Shown here one piece after another: positions 1 to 6,245 of a stretch of DNA of 6,618 bases. Position 1 is the first letter of the stretch. Each line of letters begins with the position of its first letter. The notes beneath the pieces were generated by a model. It was not told the DNA's origin. It saw nothing but the letters and a program-made list of their open reading frames with translations, and searched no databases. The stretch comes from Clostridiales bacterium (GTDB taxonomy: Bacteria > Bacillota > Clostridia > Christensenellales > CAG-138): contig WRCT01000101.1 in the NCBI GenBank assembly GCA_009783775.1, forward strand, positions 1 to 6,618, read 5' to 3'. Position numbers and translations under genes: made by a program.

Positions 1-120
1 ATGATCGCGTGGCTGCTTAAAGAAGGATACACCATCATTACCGTGGGTGAATTGCTCCGCCTGCGCTGGGGTGAAATAGAACCGGGCAGGCAATACAACC
101 GCGGCGCGCCAAGAAGATAA
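1..120 (+). CDS. Polysaccharide deacetylase-like protein, C-terminal end (partial)
   Basis: Frame 1 is open from the left edge to a TAA at 118-120 and gives 39 residues. The ATG at position 1 is probably an internal Met, since the peptide begins mid-domain. The tail contains WLLKEGYTIITVGELL followed by a short basic linker and PGRQYN. This resembles the end of NodB-type polysaccharide deacetylases, where a last helix carries an 'L-x-x-x-GY-x-x-x-TV-x-ELL' motif and is often followed by 'G-x-x-x-x-PG-x-x-Y'. Such enzymes remove N- or O-acetyl groups from peptidoglycan, chitin oligomers or other extracellular glycans. The metal-binding Asp-His-His and the catalytic residues would be upstream and are not visible, so activity cannot be judged. 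The gene converges on the zinc-ribbon gene, with 128 nt between the stop codons. The call rests only on the tail motif. Confidence 0.68.
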   Translation: MIAWLLKEGYTIITVGELLRLRWGEIEPGRQYNRGAPRR

Positions 121-219
121 GCGCCCACGGGGTTCAACGTACTGTAACTGTAGGGAAATGCCTGTGTTTGCCCGGAAAAGCAGCAACTCAGGAGAGCCGC
201 CCCTCTGTGTCATGTCATG

Positions 220-237
220 CTGTCTTGACTGTCTTGA
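220..237. repeat. Perfect 9-bp tandem duplication in the convergent intergenic gap
   Basis: CTGTCTTGA occurs twice head to tail (220-228 and 229-237), just before the stop of the zinc-ribbon gene. The 128-nt gap (121-248) between the two convergent genes otherwise shows no convincing hairpin plus T-run on either strand. This is probably a small slippage repeat with no known role. Confidence 0.6.
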
Positions 238-248
238 ATGAACAAACC

Positions 249-989
249 TTAAAACCAACTCAAGAATGACGCTGCGGCGGCTAACCCTGCATTTCTTGCC
301 GCCCGGTCTGTCGCCAGTGCAGTGTATTTTTGGAGTTCCAACGCCTCCGCGCTGTTTTGCTCTAATACCCAACGATGAATCTGCTCATCACACAGCAGCG
401 AACATTCCTTCCAACTGTCCGCCTGCCCGTTTCTGAGGTATTTAAGCATGGTTCGAATGGTAAGCGGCATTCTGTATTCAATGGGAATGCGCAGAAATGC
501 GGTGCTTCCCCGCGCTAATTCTTCTACCGTTTTTAGCAGCAGCCCCCATTCAGCTTGTGAGCCTTTCATTCGCCTCTTAAAGTGTGAAAGCCTGAGGGCT
601 TGTGTGATTGCTAGGATCGCGCCCGGTAGGATATAGAAAAGGCTGATGAGCACCTCTCTGCTCAGCGAGAATGCAAGAATAACGGCTAGAGCTATCCCCA
701 CCCAAAACCATGCGCTGGAAGAGTTTATTTTGCCCTGCAAGTAGTCCATATGTCTTTCTAAACCGGTGATTTTATTAAGCATATCATCAACCTGTGCGGC
801 TTCGGGGTATGCTTTCTCCAACAAGCCATATAGGCTTGTTCTATCTAACGTTCCCAAATCGAATGTGCCTCCGGCAATCGACGCAGAAGAGCTTGACATA
901 TCCGTCTTCCTTCTCTTAACTGTTGCCCCGCAACTGTAACAGGCCATATCAGCCGGGTCTAATTGCGTCCCGCATTGCGCGCAAAACAT
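249..989 (-). CDS. Zinc-ribbon membrane protein of unknown function
   Basis: This is a 246-residue protein. The N-terminus carries Cys3, Cys6, Cys17 and Cys20 (CxxC-10-CxxC), a typical short zinc ribbon. A Ser-rich linker (about 30-40) and a charged helical, possibly coiled-coil stretch (about 57-90) follow. Two hydrophobic segments at about 93-110 and 113-132 form a membrane hairpin. The C-terminal half is predicted soluble and helical and includes YLRNGQADSWKECSLLCDEQ (184-203). That stretch resembles the 'YL-x-x-GRAD-x-x-KEA-x-x-LY-x-E' motif seen in many uncharacterised Bacillota zinc-ribbon proteins (from memory, not searched). There is no signal peptide, so both ends are probably cytoplasmic. 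The ATG at 989 is supported by GAGG about 10 nt upstream and by the zinc ribbon starting at residue 3. It lies just downstream of the insertion sequence in the same orientation and may be transcribed from it. A sensory or scaffolding role is conceivable, but no function can be assigned. Confidence 0.88.
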   Translation of the reverse strand: MFCAQCGTQLDPADMACYSCGATVKRRKTDMSSSSASIAGGTFDLGTLDRTSLYGLLEKAYPEAAQVDDMLNKITGLERHMDYLQGKINSSSAWFWVGIALAVILAFSLSREVLISLFYILPGAILAITQALRLSHFKRRMKGSQAEWGLLLKTVEELARGSTAFLRIPIEYRMPLTIRTMLKYLRNGQADSWKECSLLCDEQIHRWVLEQNSAEALELQKYTALATDRAARNAGLAAAASFLSWF

Positions 990-1026
990 TATTATTTATC
1001 CTCGCTTTTTTCTAATTTGCTTTGGG

Positions 1027-1067
1027 CACATAGGGGCGTGAACACATAGGGGCGTGAACACATAGGG
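1027..1067. repeat. 16-bp tandem repeat at the outer left end of the IS
   Basis: CACATAGGGGCGTGAA is present as two exact copies (1027-1042 and 1043-1058). A third copy starts at 1059 with CACATAGGG and then runs into the left inverted repeat (ACGGTCTGAA). The unit looks like a variant of the element's own tip, CACATAGGGACGGTCTGAA. The array lies in the leader of the zinc-ribbon gene, upstream of its RBS. Confidence 0.85.
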
Positions 1068-1090
1068 ACGGTCTGAAACCACTGAAAAAG
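1065..1090 (+). repeat. Left terminal inverted repeat of the IS1182-type element
   Basis: These 26 bp match the reverse complement of 2758-2783 at 23 positions. The inner 16 bp, GAAACCACTGAAAAAG, are identical, and all three mismatches are in the outer 10 bp. The true tip may extend further out: CATAGGG here resembles CATGGGG at the other end if a 2-nt gap is allowed. Confidence 0.87.
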
Positions 1091-1109
1091 AAGGCCTGTG
1101 GAACGAGCA

Positions 1110-2678
1110 TTAAGCGAAAACGGGACTGAGCAAGATTTTGAAAATGGAATTTTGCCCGATTCCTGATTTCTTGGCCAAAAACAATAAAAACAAAGCGTTA
1201 TTTTGTCTGTTTTCCTCTGCAATGGCGGCTATTCTCTTCAGGTTTACCGCAATTGCCGTCAGTTTGGCTTGAAATGACATGGACCGCAGGCCCCAACCTT
1301 TCGCTCGATCCATACCGTGAAACCTTTTCAACTCTCCATTCTTCCATTCGTGCGCAGCTCGCTTTTTGTACTTCTCCAAAAACTCCGGCTGTTTTTGACG
1401 TTGGCTGTGCTCATAGAATATAGGCGCTGTCAACGCCACGCGCAGCATTCGGGCCTTGCTTTTACTCTTTCCCATGCATCGCTCCCGGTGCGGACAATCT
1501 ACGCATTGTTCTTTGGCAAATAAATACTCGTAGATTTCTTCCGGTTTTCCTCGCGCCATCCGCTTGGCTCGTTTTTTGGACATCGTGAAGTTCCCCATAA
1601 AACAGAACCACTGGTCACTGTCCTTGTTATATGCAAACAGTTCTTCGTCAATCTTGTACACGCTGGCACTTACAGGGATATAACTTTCCGCCTGCATTTT
1701 CTCGATTTTTTCCAGAATGTCTTTTCGAAAATAGGCTTTGTCCCCATATACCTCTTTGACCGTCATGCCGGATTGCAGCGTTCGATCCGCCAGCGTGCTG
1801 AAATCCTTGCCGTCTACATATTCCCCGCTGTGTACCGATACCGCCGTAATAATCCGCTCGTCTGTCGTCATGGCGTATTCTGTCTTGTATCCAAAAAACT
1901 GGCTGGTTTTGGACTTGCTGCCCACGCGTGCGTCTTTGTCCGCCAGGGAGCGGACGCCTTTTTGCAAAATGAACTTCTCATCGTCCAAAATCTCCCGCGC
2001 CTCCTGTATAGCGGCTTGGGTTTGGGACCCCGCCAAGGGAGCAGCCTGTTCTATGACTTCTTCTAAGTATTCCTTCATCACCGCCTTGGCCACTTTGTGG
2101 TCTTCTATCTGCTTGTAGTTGGGGATATCGGTATTGACCGTTTCGGGGACACCCTGCACATCCGTTTCCAGCCCCTTGAAAATCTGCTTCGCCAGATGTT
2201 TCATGAGTCGCTCGGGAATCTTTTTCGTGGCGTTCGCCTCCGAATGCGTGGTGTCAACGCTCAGACCTTCTCCCTTGATGATTCCCTTCTCTACGCATTG
2301 ACGGACAATCTCGGTTATGATGTCATCTAGCTGCGTTTCCTCCAGCCTTTGCGTTCGAAACTTGGCCAGCAGACTGGGGTCAGGAAGCACGTCTTCCGGG
2401 TTCAGTCCCAAGAACCATAGATGTGCCAGATTATAGCTGGATTCTTCTATCACCCGAACATCCGAAAGGGTGTATAACTCCTGCAATAGAAGCAGTTTCA
2501 TCATGAGTTCGGGCTCTTTTGCGGGGCGTCCGAGATTAACACAATAGTTCTTTGCCAACATCTCGTTGATAAAGCTGAAGTCTACGGCTCCCGCTATACG
2601 TCTGAGAAGGTGGTTCTGCGGTATCTTTTCAAACAGACTACCGTAAAAGCTCATTTGCTTTGCACCATACCGTAACAT
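1110..2678 (-). CDS. IS1182-family DDE transposase
   Basis: This 522-residue transposase cuts and rejoins the element's ends. The N-terminal part (about 10-110) has the DUF772-like layout, FYGSLFEKIPQNHLLRRI followed by 'DFSFI' and 'GRPAKEPELMMKLLLLQ'. Candidate catalytic residues are D142 in SVDTTHSEANA, D313 in VYGDKAY and E444. E444 sits in a perfect Y-2-R-3-E-6-K signature: Y437, R440, E444, K451. DKDARVGSKSK (247-257) and the cysteine cluster C392, C395, C401 (CVDCPHRERC) are also typical of the family. The C-terminal FHGMDRAKGWG region is present and no frameshift is seen, so the enzyme may be active. The ATG at 2678 lies about 24 nt from the predicted transcription start, but neither it nor the next Met (2654, MSFYGSLF) has a strong Shine-Dalgarno site. 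The start is therefore uncertain by 8 codons. Confidence 0.93.
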   Translation of the reverse strand: MLRYGAKQMSFYGSLFEKIPQNHLLRRIAGAVDFSFINEMLAKNYCVNLGRPAKEPELMMKLLLLQELYTLSDVRVIEESSYNLAHLWFLGLNPEDVLPDPSLLAKFRTQRLEETQLDDIITEIVRQCVEKGIIKGEGLSVDTTHSEANATKKIPERLMKHLAKQIFKGLETDVQGVPETVNTDIPNYKQIEDHKVAKAVMKEYLEEVIEQAAPLAGSQTQAAIQEAREILDDEKFILQKGVRSLADKDARVGSKSKTSQFFGYKTEYAMTTDERIITAVSVHSGEYVDGKDFSTLADRTLQSGMTVKEVYGDKAYFRKDILEKIEKMQAESYIPVSASVYKIDEELFAYNKDSDQWFCFMGNFTMSKKRAKRMARGKPEEIYEYLFAKEQCVDCPHRERCMGKSKSKARMLRVALTAPIFYEHSQRQKQPEFLEKYKKRAAHEWKNGELKRFHGMDRAKGWGLRSMSFQAKLTAIAVNLKRIAAIAEENRQNNALFLLFLAKKSGIGQNSIFKILLSPVFA

Positions 2679-2708
2679 AGGGAATGTCTCGTTTCACTCG
2701 TTTGCCAT

Positions 2709-2737
2709 ATTATACCATATTTTGGCGTACTAGTCAA
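2709..2737 (-). promoter_or_regulatory. Sigma-A-type promoter of the transposase gene
   Basis: Read on the minus strand, the -35 box TTGACT (2732-2737) is followed by a 17-nt spacer (2715-2731) and a perfect TATAAT -10 box (2709-2714). Transcription would start near 2702, leaving a leader of about 24 nt before the ATG at 2678. No terminator is visible between the transposase stop and the zinc-ribbon gene, so transcripts may continue into it. Confidence 0.82.
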
Positions 2738-2757
2738 GGTGTAACTTGATTTTTAGA

Positions 2758-2783
2758 CTTTTTCAGTGGTTTCGGACGGTCTC
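2758..2783 (-). repeat. Right terminal inverted repeat of the IS1182-type element
   Basis: This is the partner of 1065-1090. On the minus strand it reads GAGACCGTCC followed by the shared 16-bp core. It ends 12 nt from the urtE stop codon; those 12 nt hold no terminator, so operon read-through into the element is likely. Confidence 0.87.
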
Positions 2784-2795
2784 CCCATGCAATTC

Positions 2796-3494
2796 CTACA
2801 CCGCCAAATACTGCTTGGCCAACTCCTCGGTCAACTCCGGCATCGCGCCCGCACAGACGACCTGGCCCTTTTGGATCATAATAAAGTGATCCGCCAGCTT
2901 TTTGGCAAACTTCAAGTTTTGCTCCACGATCACCGTGGAGATATGCATTTCTCTTGAGATGGTCAGCAGGATCTCCGCGATCTCCCCGACGATATTCGGC
3001 TGAATGCCCTCCGTCGGCTCGTCCAGCAACATCACCTTCGGCGCGGCCATCAGGCAGCGCGCGATCGCCAACTGCTGCTGCAACCCGCCCGAAAGCACGC
3101 CGCCCTTGCGCTCCAAATGCACGCGCAGGGAGGGGAAGTAGCCCAATACCGTATCAAGTTGCTTTGTATAGCTTAAGCCCTTATGCCCCAGCATACCCAT
3201 CTCCAGATTCTCCCGCACGGTGAGGTTGCTGAGAATCTCGCGCCCCTGCGGCACATAACCCAGGCCCGCGCGCGAGCGTTGGAACGAGGGCATACGGCTG
3301 ATGTTCACGCCGTCAAACTCGATCAGCCCGCTCTCCAAACGCAGGATACCGATCAGACTTTTCAGCAAAGTCGTCTTGCCGACGCCGTTGCGGCCCAGGA
3401 TCGCCAGCCCCGACTGCGTGCCGATCTCGAACGAGACGCCCGTAATCACGCGGCTTTTGCCGTAGTTGACCATCAAATTCTCCGCTCTTAACAT
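2796..3494 (-). CDS. urtE: Urea-type ABC transporter ATP-binding protein UrtE
   Basis: This 232-residue cytoplasmic ATPase pairs with UrtD to power urea (or short amide) import through UrtBC. Visible motifs are Walker A GRNGVGKT (34-41), Q-loop Q83 in YVPQGREIL, the signature region LSGGLQQQLAIAR (134-146), and Walker B VMLLDEP (154-160). The segment TEGIQPNIV (161-169) follows Walker B. 'EGIQP' there is a hallmark of UrtE, whereas LivF usually has a 'LGLAP'-like sequence. As in LivF-type ATPases generally, the switch region reads VIVEQN with Gln191 where UrtD has a His. The fifth residue of the signature is Leu138 instead of the usual Gln. The length is normal and the stop TAG is intact despite the IS 12 nt away. 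The ATG at 3494 overlaps urtD by 7 nt and follows a strong GGAGG about 7 nt upstream. Confidence 0.93.
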   Translation of the reverse strand: MLRAENLMVNYGKSRVITGVSFEIGTQSGLAILGRNGVGKTTLLKSLIGILRLESGLIEFDGVNISRMPSFQRSRAGLGYVPQGREILSNLTVRENLEMGMLGHKGLSYTKQLDTVLGYFPSLRVHLERKGGVLSGGLQQQLAIARCLMAAPKVMLLDEPTEGIQPNIVGEIAEILLTISREMHISTVIVEQNLKFAKKLADHFIMIQKGQVVCAGAMPELTEELAKQYLAV

Positions 3495-4255
3495 GAGGCC
3501 ACCTCCTCGCCGTCGCCGCTCTTTAAGTAGACCTGCAGCACCTCGGGGTTCTTTTCGATCTCGGCGTAGGTGCCCTCCGCAAGCAGCGTGCCCTGGTGCA
3601 TGACGGTCACGACGTTGGAAATTTGCTTGACAAACTCCATATCATGCTCGACGACAATGATCGTGTGATCGCCCGCGAACGCCTGGATCATGCGGCCCGT
3701 CTTGGCCGTTTCCTCGGCGGTCATGCCCGAGGTCGGCTCGTCGAGAATGATCAGCTTGGGATCCTGCGCGATGACCATGCCCATCTCCAGCCACTGCCGC
3801 TGCCCGTGCGAGAGCGAGCTGGCCATCACCTTGCGCTCGTGCGCCAGACCCGTCAGCTCTAAAATCTCCAGCACCCTGGCCTCAATCTCCGCCGTGCGGC
3901 GGAAGAACATGGTCTTGCCGATCGACGAATAACCGTGCAGCGCGACCTCGATATTCTGATAGGCCGTCATATTCTCAAACAGATTCGGCCCCTGGAACTT
4001 GCGCCCGATCCGATACTTGAGCGAAATTTCGCTGGGGCTCTTACCCGTGATGTCATGTCCGTCAAAGATCACCCGGCCCTTGGTCGGTTTGGTTTTGCCC
4101 GTAATCAAGTCCATCAGCGTCGTCTTACCCGCGCCGTTCGGCCCGATGATCACGCGCAGCTCGCCGTCATAGACGGTCAGGTTCATGTCCGCGATGGCCT
4201 GGAACTTATTAAAGTCCACATACATACCCTTGGCCTCTAAAATCGGTCGGCTCAT
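3488..4255 (-). CDS. urtD: Urea-type ABC transporter ATP-binding protein UrtD
   Basis: This 255-residue LivG-like ATPase is the partner of UrtE. It has Walker A GPNGAGKT (38-45), Q-loop Q88 within IGRKFQGPNLFEN, signature LSHGQ (148-152), Walker B LIILDEP (168-174) and switch His204 in VVEHDMEFV. The sequence LSHGQRQWLEMGM, with His in place of the second Gly of LSGGQ, together with GMTAEET after Walker B and the ending MHQGTLLAEG, is characteristic of UrtD and separates it from LivG. All catalytic residues are present. The ATG at 4255 overlaps the urtC stop by 4 nt (ATGA), and GGGGAGG sits about 7 nt upstream inside the urtC tail, which points to translational coupling. The last 10 or so residues (GDGEEVASC) carry the urtE RBS. 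Confidence 0.95.
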   Translation of the reverse strand: MSRPILEAKGMYVDFNKFQAIADMNLTVYDGELRVIIGPNGAGKTTLMDLITGKTKPTKGRVIFDGHDITGKSPSEISLKYRIGRKFQGPNLFENMTAYQNIEVALHGYSSIGKTMFFRRTAEIEARVLEILELTGLAHERKVMASSLSHGQRQWLEMGMVIAQDPKLIILDEPTSGMTAEETAKTGRMIQAFAGDHTIIVVEHDMEFVKQISNVVTVMHQGTLLAEGTYAEIEKNPEVLQVYLKSGDGEEVASC

Positions 4256-5325
4256 GACAGCACCTCCCCATCCAGCGCGGCGTTTTTATGCCTGGCGTGC
4301 TGCCGCGCGTACTGCATTTCGATCAGCTTGCCGACCAGGCCCGACGGGATAAAGAACACCAGCAGCAGCACCACGATGCCCAGCACCAGCAGCCAGTAAT
4401 CGGAGATCTTTTCCGAGAGCAGAAAGCCCGCCCAGTTGACGAAAATCGTACCGACGATTGCGCCCGTCAAATTGCCGCGCCCGCCGACCGCGACCCAGAC
4501 GAGCAGCAGGGTCGAGAGCGTCACGCCGACCTCAAGCGGCGTGATAATGCGCACCGTCGGGATATAGAGCACGCCCGCCAGTCCGGCCAGCATACCCGAT
4601 ATGACATAGACGGCGGTCTTAAACCGGTTGGGCCGATAGCCCAAAAACGTCAGCCGCGGCTCGTTCTCGCGGATCGCCTGCAGCACCGCGCCGAAACGGG
4701 AACTGATCAGCCAAAGACAGAAGACATATACGAGCAGCACGACCCCCAGCAGAATGTAATAAAAGCCCATACGCGGAATCGCCCCGCTGCCCAAAATGGA
4801 ACGCGGCAGGCCGCCCAACCCGCTGCTGCCGTTTAATAAGACCTGCTGTCCGTCCAAAAAGGTTTGAAAAATTTGCGCCAGCGCCAGCGTGATGAGAGAG
4901 AAGAACACGCCCTTTACCTTGCTGGAGAAGATAAAGATACCCAGGATCCACGCGATAAGGCCAGGCACGGCAAGCGCCAGCACAAAAGCGATCGCGGGAC
5001 TCAATAGCGGCGTTAAGACCGCCGGAATCCGGGTATATCCCGCGCCCTGCATATGCCAGGGCAGGCCCTTGATCAGCGTATAGGACAGGGCGACGATATA
5101 ACCGCCCGTGCCGAACAGCACGGCGTGCCCGAAACTCATCAGACCCGTGAACCCCCACAGCAGATCAATCGAGAGCGCGAACACGATATAGACGAGCACG
5201 CGGCACATCTGGTCCACGCGAAACTCGGTGACAAAGAGCGGGAACAAAATCAGCGCGAGAAAGACTGCGATGTCGATATAACGGTTGACGGGCAGTTTTT
5301 TTATTTTCAACAAATCTTTCATCAT
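4252..5325 (-). CDS. urtC: Urea-type ABC transporter permease UrtC
   Basis: This is a 357-residue integral membrane permease of the branched-chain (BPD_transp_2) superfamily, the LivM-like half of the channel. Hydrophobic segments include about 17-33, 41-57, 62-82, 110-135, 139-155, 187-207, 236-256, 268-300 and 308-328. Family motifs are GFTGLMSFGHAVLFGTGGY (58-76), a coupling loop FGAVLQAIRENEPRLTFLG (211-229) that should contact an ATPase, and VWVAVGGRGNLTGAIVGT (276-293). The last of these closely matches UrtC. The basic C-terminal tail (about 339-350) is cytoplasmic. There are two adjacent Met codons; the first (5325) overlaps the urtB stop by 4 nt and has AAAGGAG about 5 nt upstream, so it is preferred. 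The urtD RBS lies within its final codons. Confidence 0.94.
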   Translation of the reverse strand: MMKDLLKIKKLPVNRYIDIAVFLALILFPLFVTEFRVDQMCRVLVYIVFALSIDLLWGFTGLMSFGHAVLFGTGGYIVALSYTLIKGLPWHMQGAGYTRIPAVLTPLLSPAIAFVLALAVPGLIAWILGIFIFSSKVKGVFFSLITLALAQIFQTFLDGQQVLLNGSSGLGGLPRSILGSGAIPRMGFYYILLGVVLLVYVFCLWLISSRFGAVLQAIRENEPRLTFLGYRPNRFKTAVYVISGMLAGLAGVLYIPTVRIITPLEVGVTLSTLLLVWVAVGGRGNLTGAIVGTIFVNWAGFLLSEKISDYWLLVLGIVVLLLVFFIPSGLVGKLIEMQYARQHARHKNAALDGEVLS

Positions 5326-6173
5326 CTGCGCTCCTTTGTAAACAGGCCCTCCGGCTTGAACCGAATCAATATGATGATGAGAAGGAAGACCAAAACTTTT
5401 GCGATTACGTCATTCCAGTAACCGCCGATAAAGGTGAGTGACTCGCCGATCAAGACCGACGAAAGTGCAGTGCCGAAGATGGAGTCGATGCCGCCGACCA
5501 CCACGTTCAAAAACGACTCGGTCAAAAACTGCACGCCCATGGCAAAGGTCACCGTGCTGCGCGGCGCCAGCACCGCGCCGGCCAGTCCCGCCAAACCGGT
5601 CCCGTAGGTGAAGGTGACCATATCGACCCGCTGCGTATTGATGCCCAAACAGTCGGTCATCGCGCGGTTTTCGGTCACCGCGCGGATCTGCTTGCCGATC
5701 TTGGTCTTGTGCAGCAACAGCCAGGTCAAAAGCAGCACCAGCAGCGCGACCGAAATGATTACCAGATTGTAATAGGGCACGCGCATATTACCCAGCATCA
5801 GCGTGCCGTTTAGGGGGATATTCACGTTCTGCGAGCGCGGTCCGGCGATCAAACGCACGCCCTGCTGAATGATCAGCGAGAACGCGAAGGTCGCCAGCAA
5901 GGTCTCCGCCAGTTTGCCGTACAGCCGCCGGATGATCAAACCGATGATCAGCCCCAGCAGACCCGAGACGAAAAATCCGCCGAAGACCGCAAGGATATAG
6001 GGCAGCTTTAAGACCGTACTGACATAATAGGAAACATAAGCGCCGACCATGATCAGCTCGCCGTGCGCCAGATTGACGATCTTCATATGCCCCATAATAA
6101 TCACGAGCCCGATCGCCATCAAAAACAGCACCGCCGCGTAATTGACACCGTTTGTAAGCAGCTGTAAAAACAT
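5322..6173 (-). CDS. urtB: Urea-type ABC transporter permease UrtB
   Basis: This is a 283-residue LivH-like permease that forms the transmembrane channel with UrtC. Motifs include IIMGHMKIVNLAHGELIMVGAY (25-46, with the conserved NLAHGE), a coupling loop KIGKQIRAVTENRAMTDCLG (158-177), a Gly/Ala-rich helix TGLAGLAGAVLAP (192-204), and VVGGIDSIFGTALSSVLIGE (225-244). The end RFKPEGLFTKERR is typical. I chose the ATG at 6173 over an upstream in-frame GTG at 6215. The GTG lies inside the intergenic hairpin and adds 14 polar residues unlike the family, while the ATG gives the usual short N-terminus directly before the first helix and has a GGGG 7 nt upstream. The stop overlaps the urtC start. Its placement between urtA and urtC supports UrtB rather than a generic LivH. 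Confidence 0.92.
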   Translation of the reverse strand: MFLQLLTNGVNYAAVLFLMAIGLVIIMGHMKIVNLAHGELIMVGAYVSYYVSTVLKLPYILAVFGGFFVSGLLGLIIGLIIRRLYGKLAETLLATFAFSLIIQQGVRLIAGPRSQNVNIPLNGTLMLGNMRVPYYNLVIISVALLVLLLTWLLLHKTKIGKQIRAVTENRAMTDCLGINTQRVDMVTFTYGTGLAGLAGAVLAPRSTVTFAMGVQFLTESFLNVVVGGIDSIFGTALSSVLIGESLTFIGGYWNDVIAKVLVFLLIIILIRFKPEGLFTKERR

Positions 6174-6180
6174 AGAAATA

Positions 6181-6184
6181 CCCC
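6181..6184 (-). promoter_or_regulatory. Probable weak RBS of urtB
   Basis: On the minus strand GGGG precedes the ATG at 6173 by 7 nt. It is weaker than the AAAGGAG, GGGGAGG and GGAGG sites of urtC, urtD and urtE. It is the main local support for starting urtB at 6173, and it implies lower initiation than for the downstream genes. Confidence 0.4.
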
Positions 6185-6203
6185 GATGAGAATTTTTATA
6201 AAG

Positions 6204-6231
6204 AATTCGGGGCACGTGTGTGCCCCGAATT
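6204..6231 (-). promoter_or_regulatory. Intercistronic hairpin between urtA and urtB
   Basis: This is a perfect 12-bp inverted repeat, AATTCGGGGCAC, with a 4-nt loop (6216-6219), 14 nt after the urtA stop and 30 nt before the urtB ATG. On the minus strand the stem is followed by CTTTATAAAAATTC, not a clear U-run, so it is not a canonical intrinsic terminator. It is more likely an mRNA 3'-end stabiliser or a partial terminator that leaves urtA transcript in excess over the permease and ATPase genes, as is common for binding-protein operons. That role is inferred. Confidence 0.75.
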
Positions 6232-6245
6232 GCAAGAGATTTTTG

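Larger units (their letters stand above)
1065..2783 (-). mobile_element. IS1182-family insertion sequence, apparently complete
   Basis: The element is about 1.72 kb, bounded by 26-bp imperfect inverted repeats (1065-1090 and 2758-2783). It encodes one intact transposase on the minus strand and has a near-consensus promoter just inside the right end. Length, single-gene organisation and transposase motifs fit the IS1182 family. No clear target-site duplication is visible: the sequences outside the two tips (ending CATA on the left, beginning CCCATG on the right) are not direct repeats. Either the exact ends are a few bases off or the flanks have since changed. It sits 12 nt after the urtE stop and 75 nt before the zinc-ribbon start, so no visible gene is disrupted. 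Confidence 0.87.

Noticed and set aside
190..210. Possible terminator hairpin (GAGAG ... CTCTG) between the convergent genes
   Set aside because: Only about 4 bp pair around a GC-rich loop and no T-run follows on either strand.
992..1222. 76-residue minus-strand open frame across the left IS end
   Set aside because: It lies out of frame inside the transposase C-terminus and runs through the terminal repeat and tandem repeats; composition is not protein-like and there is no RBS.
1061..2789. Target-site duplication or a CAT-tipped element end
   Set aside because: CATAGGG and CATGGGG at the two ends are inverted, not direct, and need a 2-nt gap to align with the repeats, so neither a duplication nor longer ends can be asserted.
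4288..4836. 182-residue plus-strand open frame opposite urtC
   Set aside because: The peptide is rich in Arg, Gln, Asp and His with no recognisable domain, as expected from the antisense of a GC-rich membrane-protein gene.
4619..5158. 179-residue minus-strand open frame inside urtC
   Set aside because: It is a shifted frame of urtC, whose true frame carries all the permease motifs; it has Ala/Arg-rich content and no domain.
6174..6215. Upstream GTG start for urtB at 6215
   Set aside because: The GTG is within the hairpin stem, would add 14 polar residues unlike the family's N-terminus, and has no Shine-Dalgarno site.
6204..6244. Plus-strand intrinsic terminator using the same hairpin and the TTTTT at 6240-6244
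   Set aside because: The T-run starts 8 nt after the stem and there is no plus-strand gene upstream to terminate.
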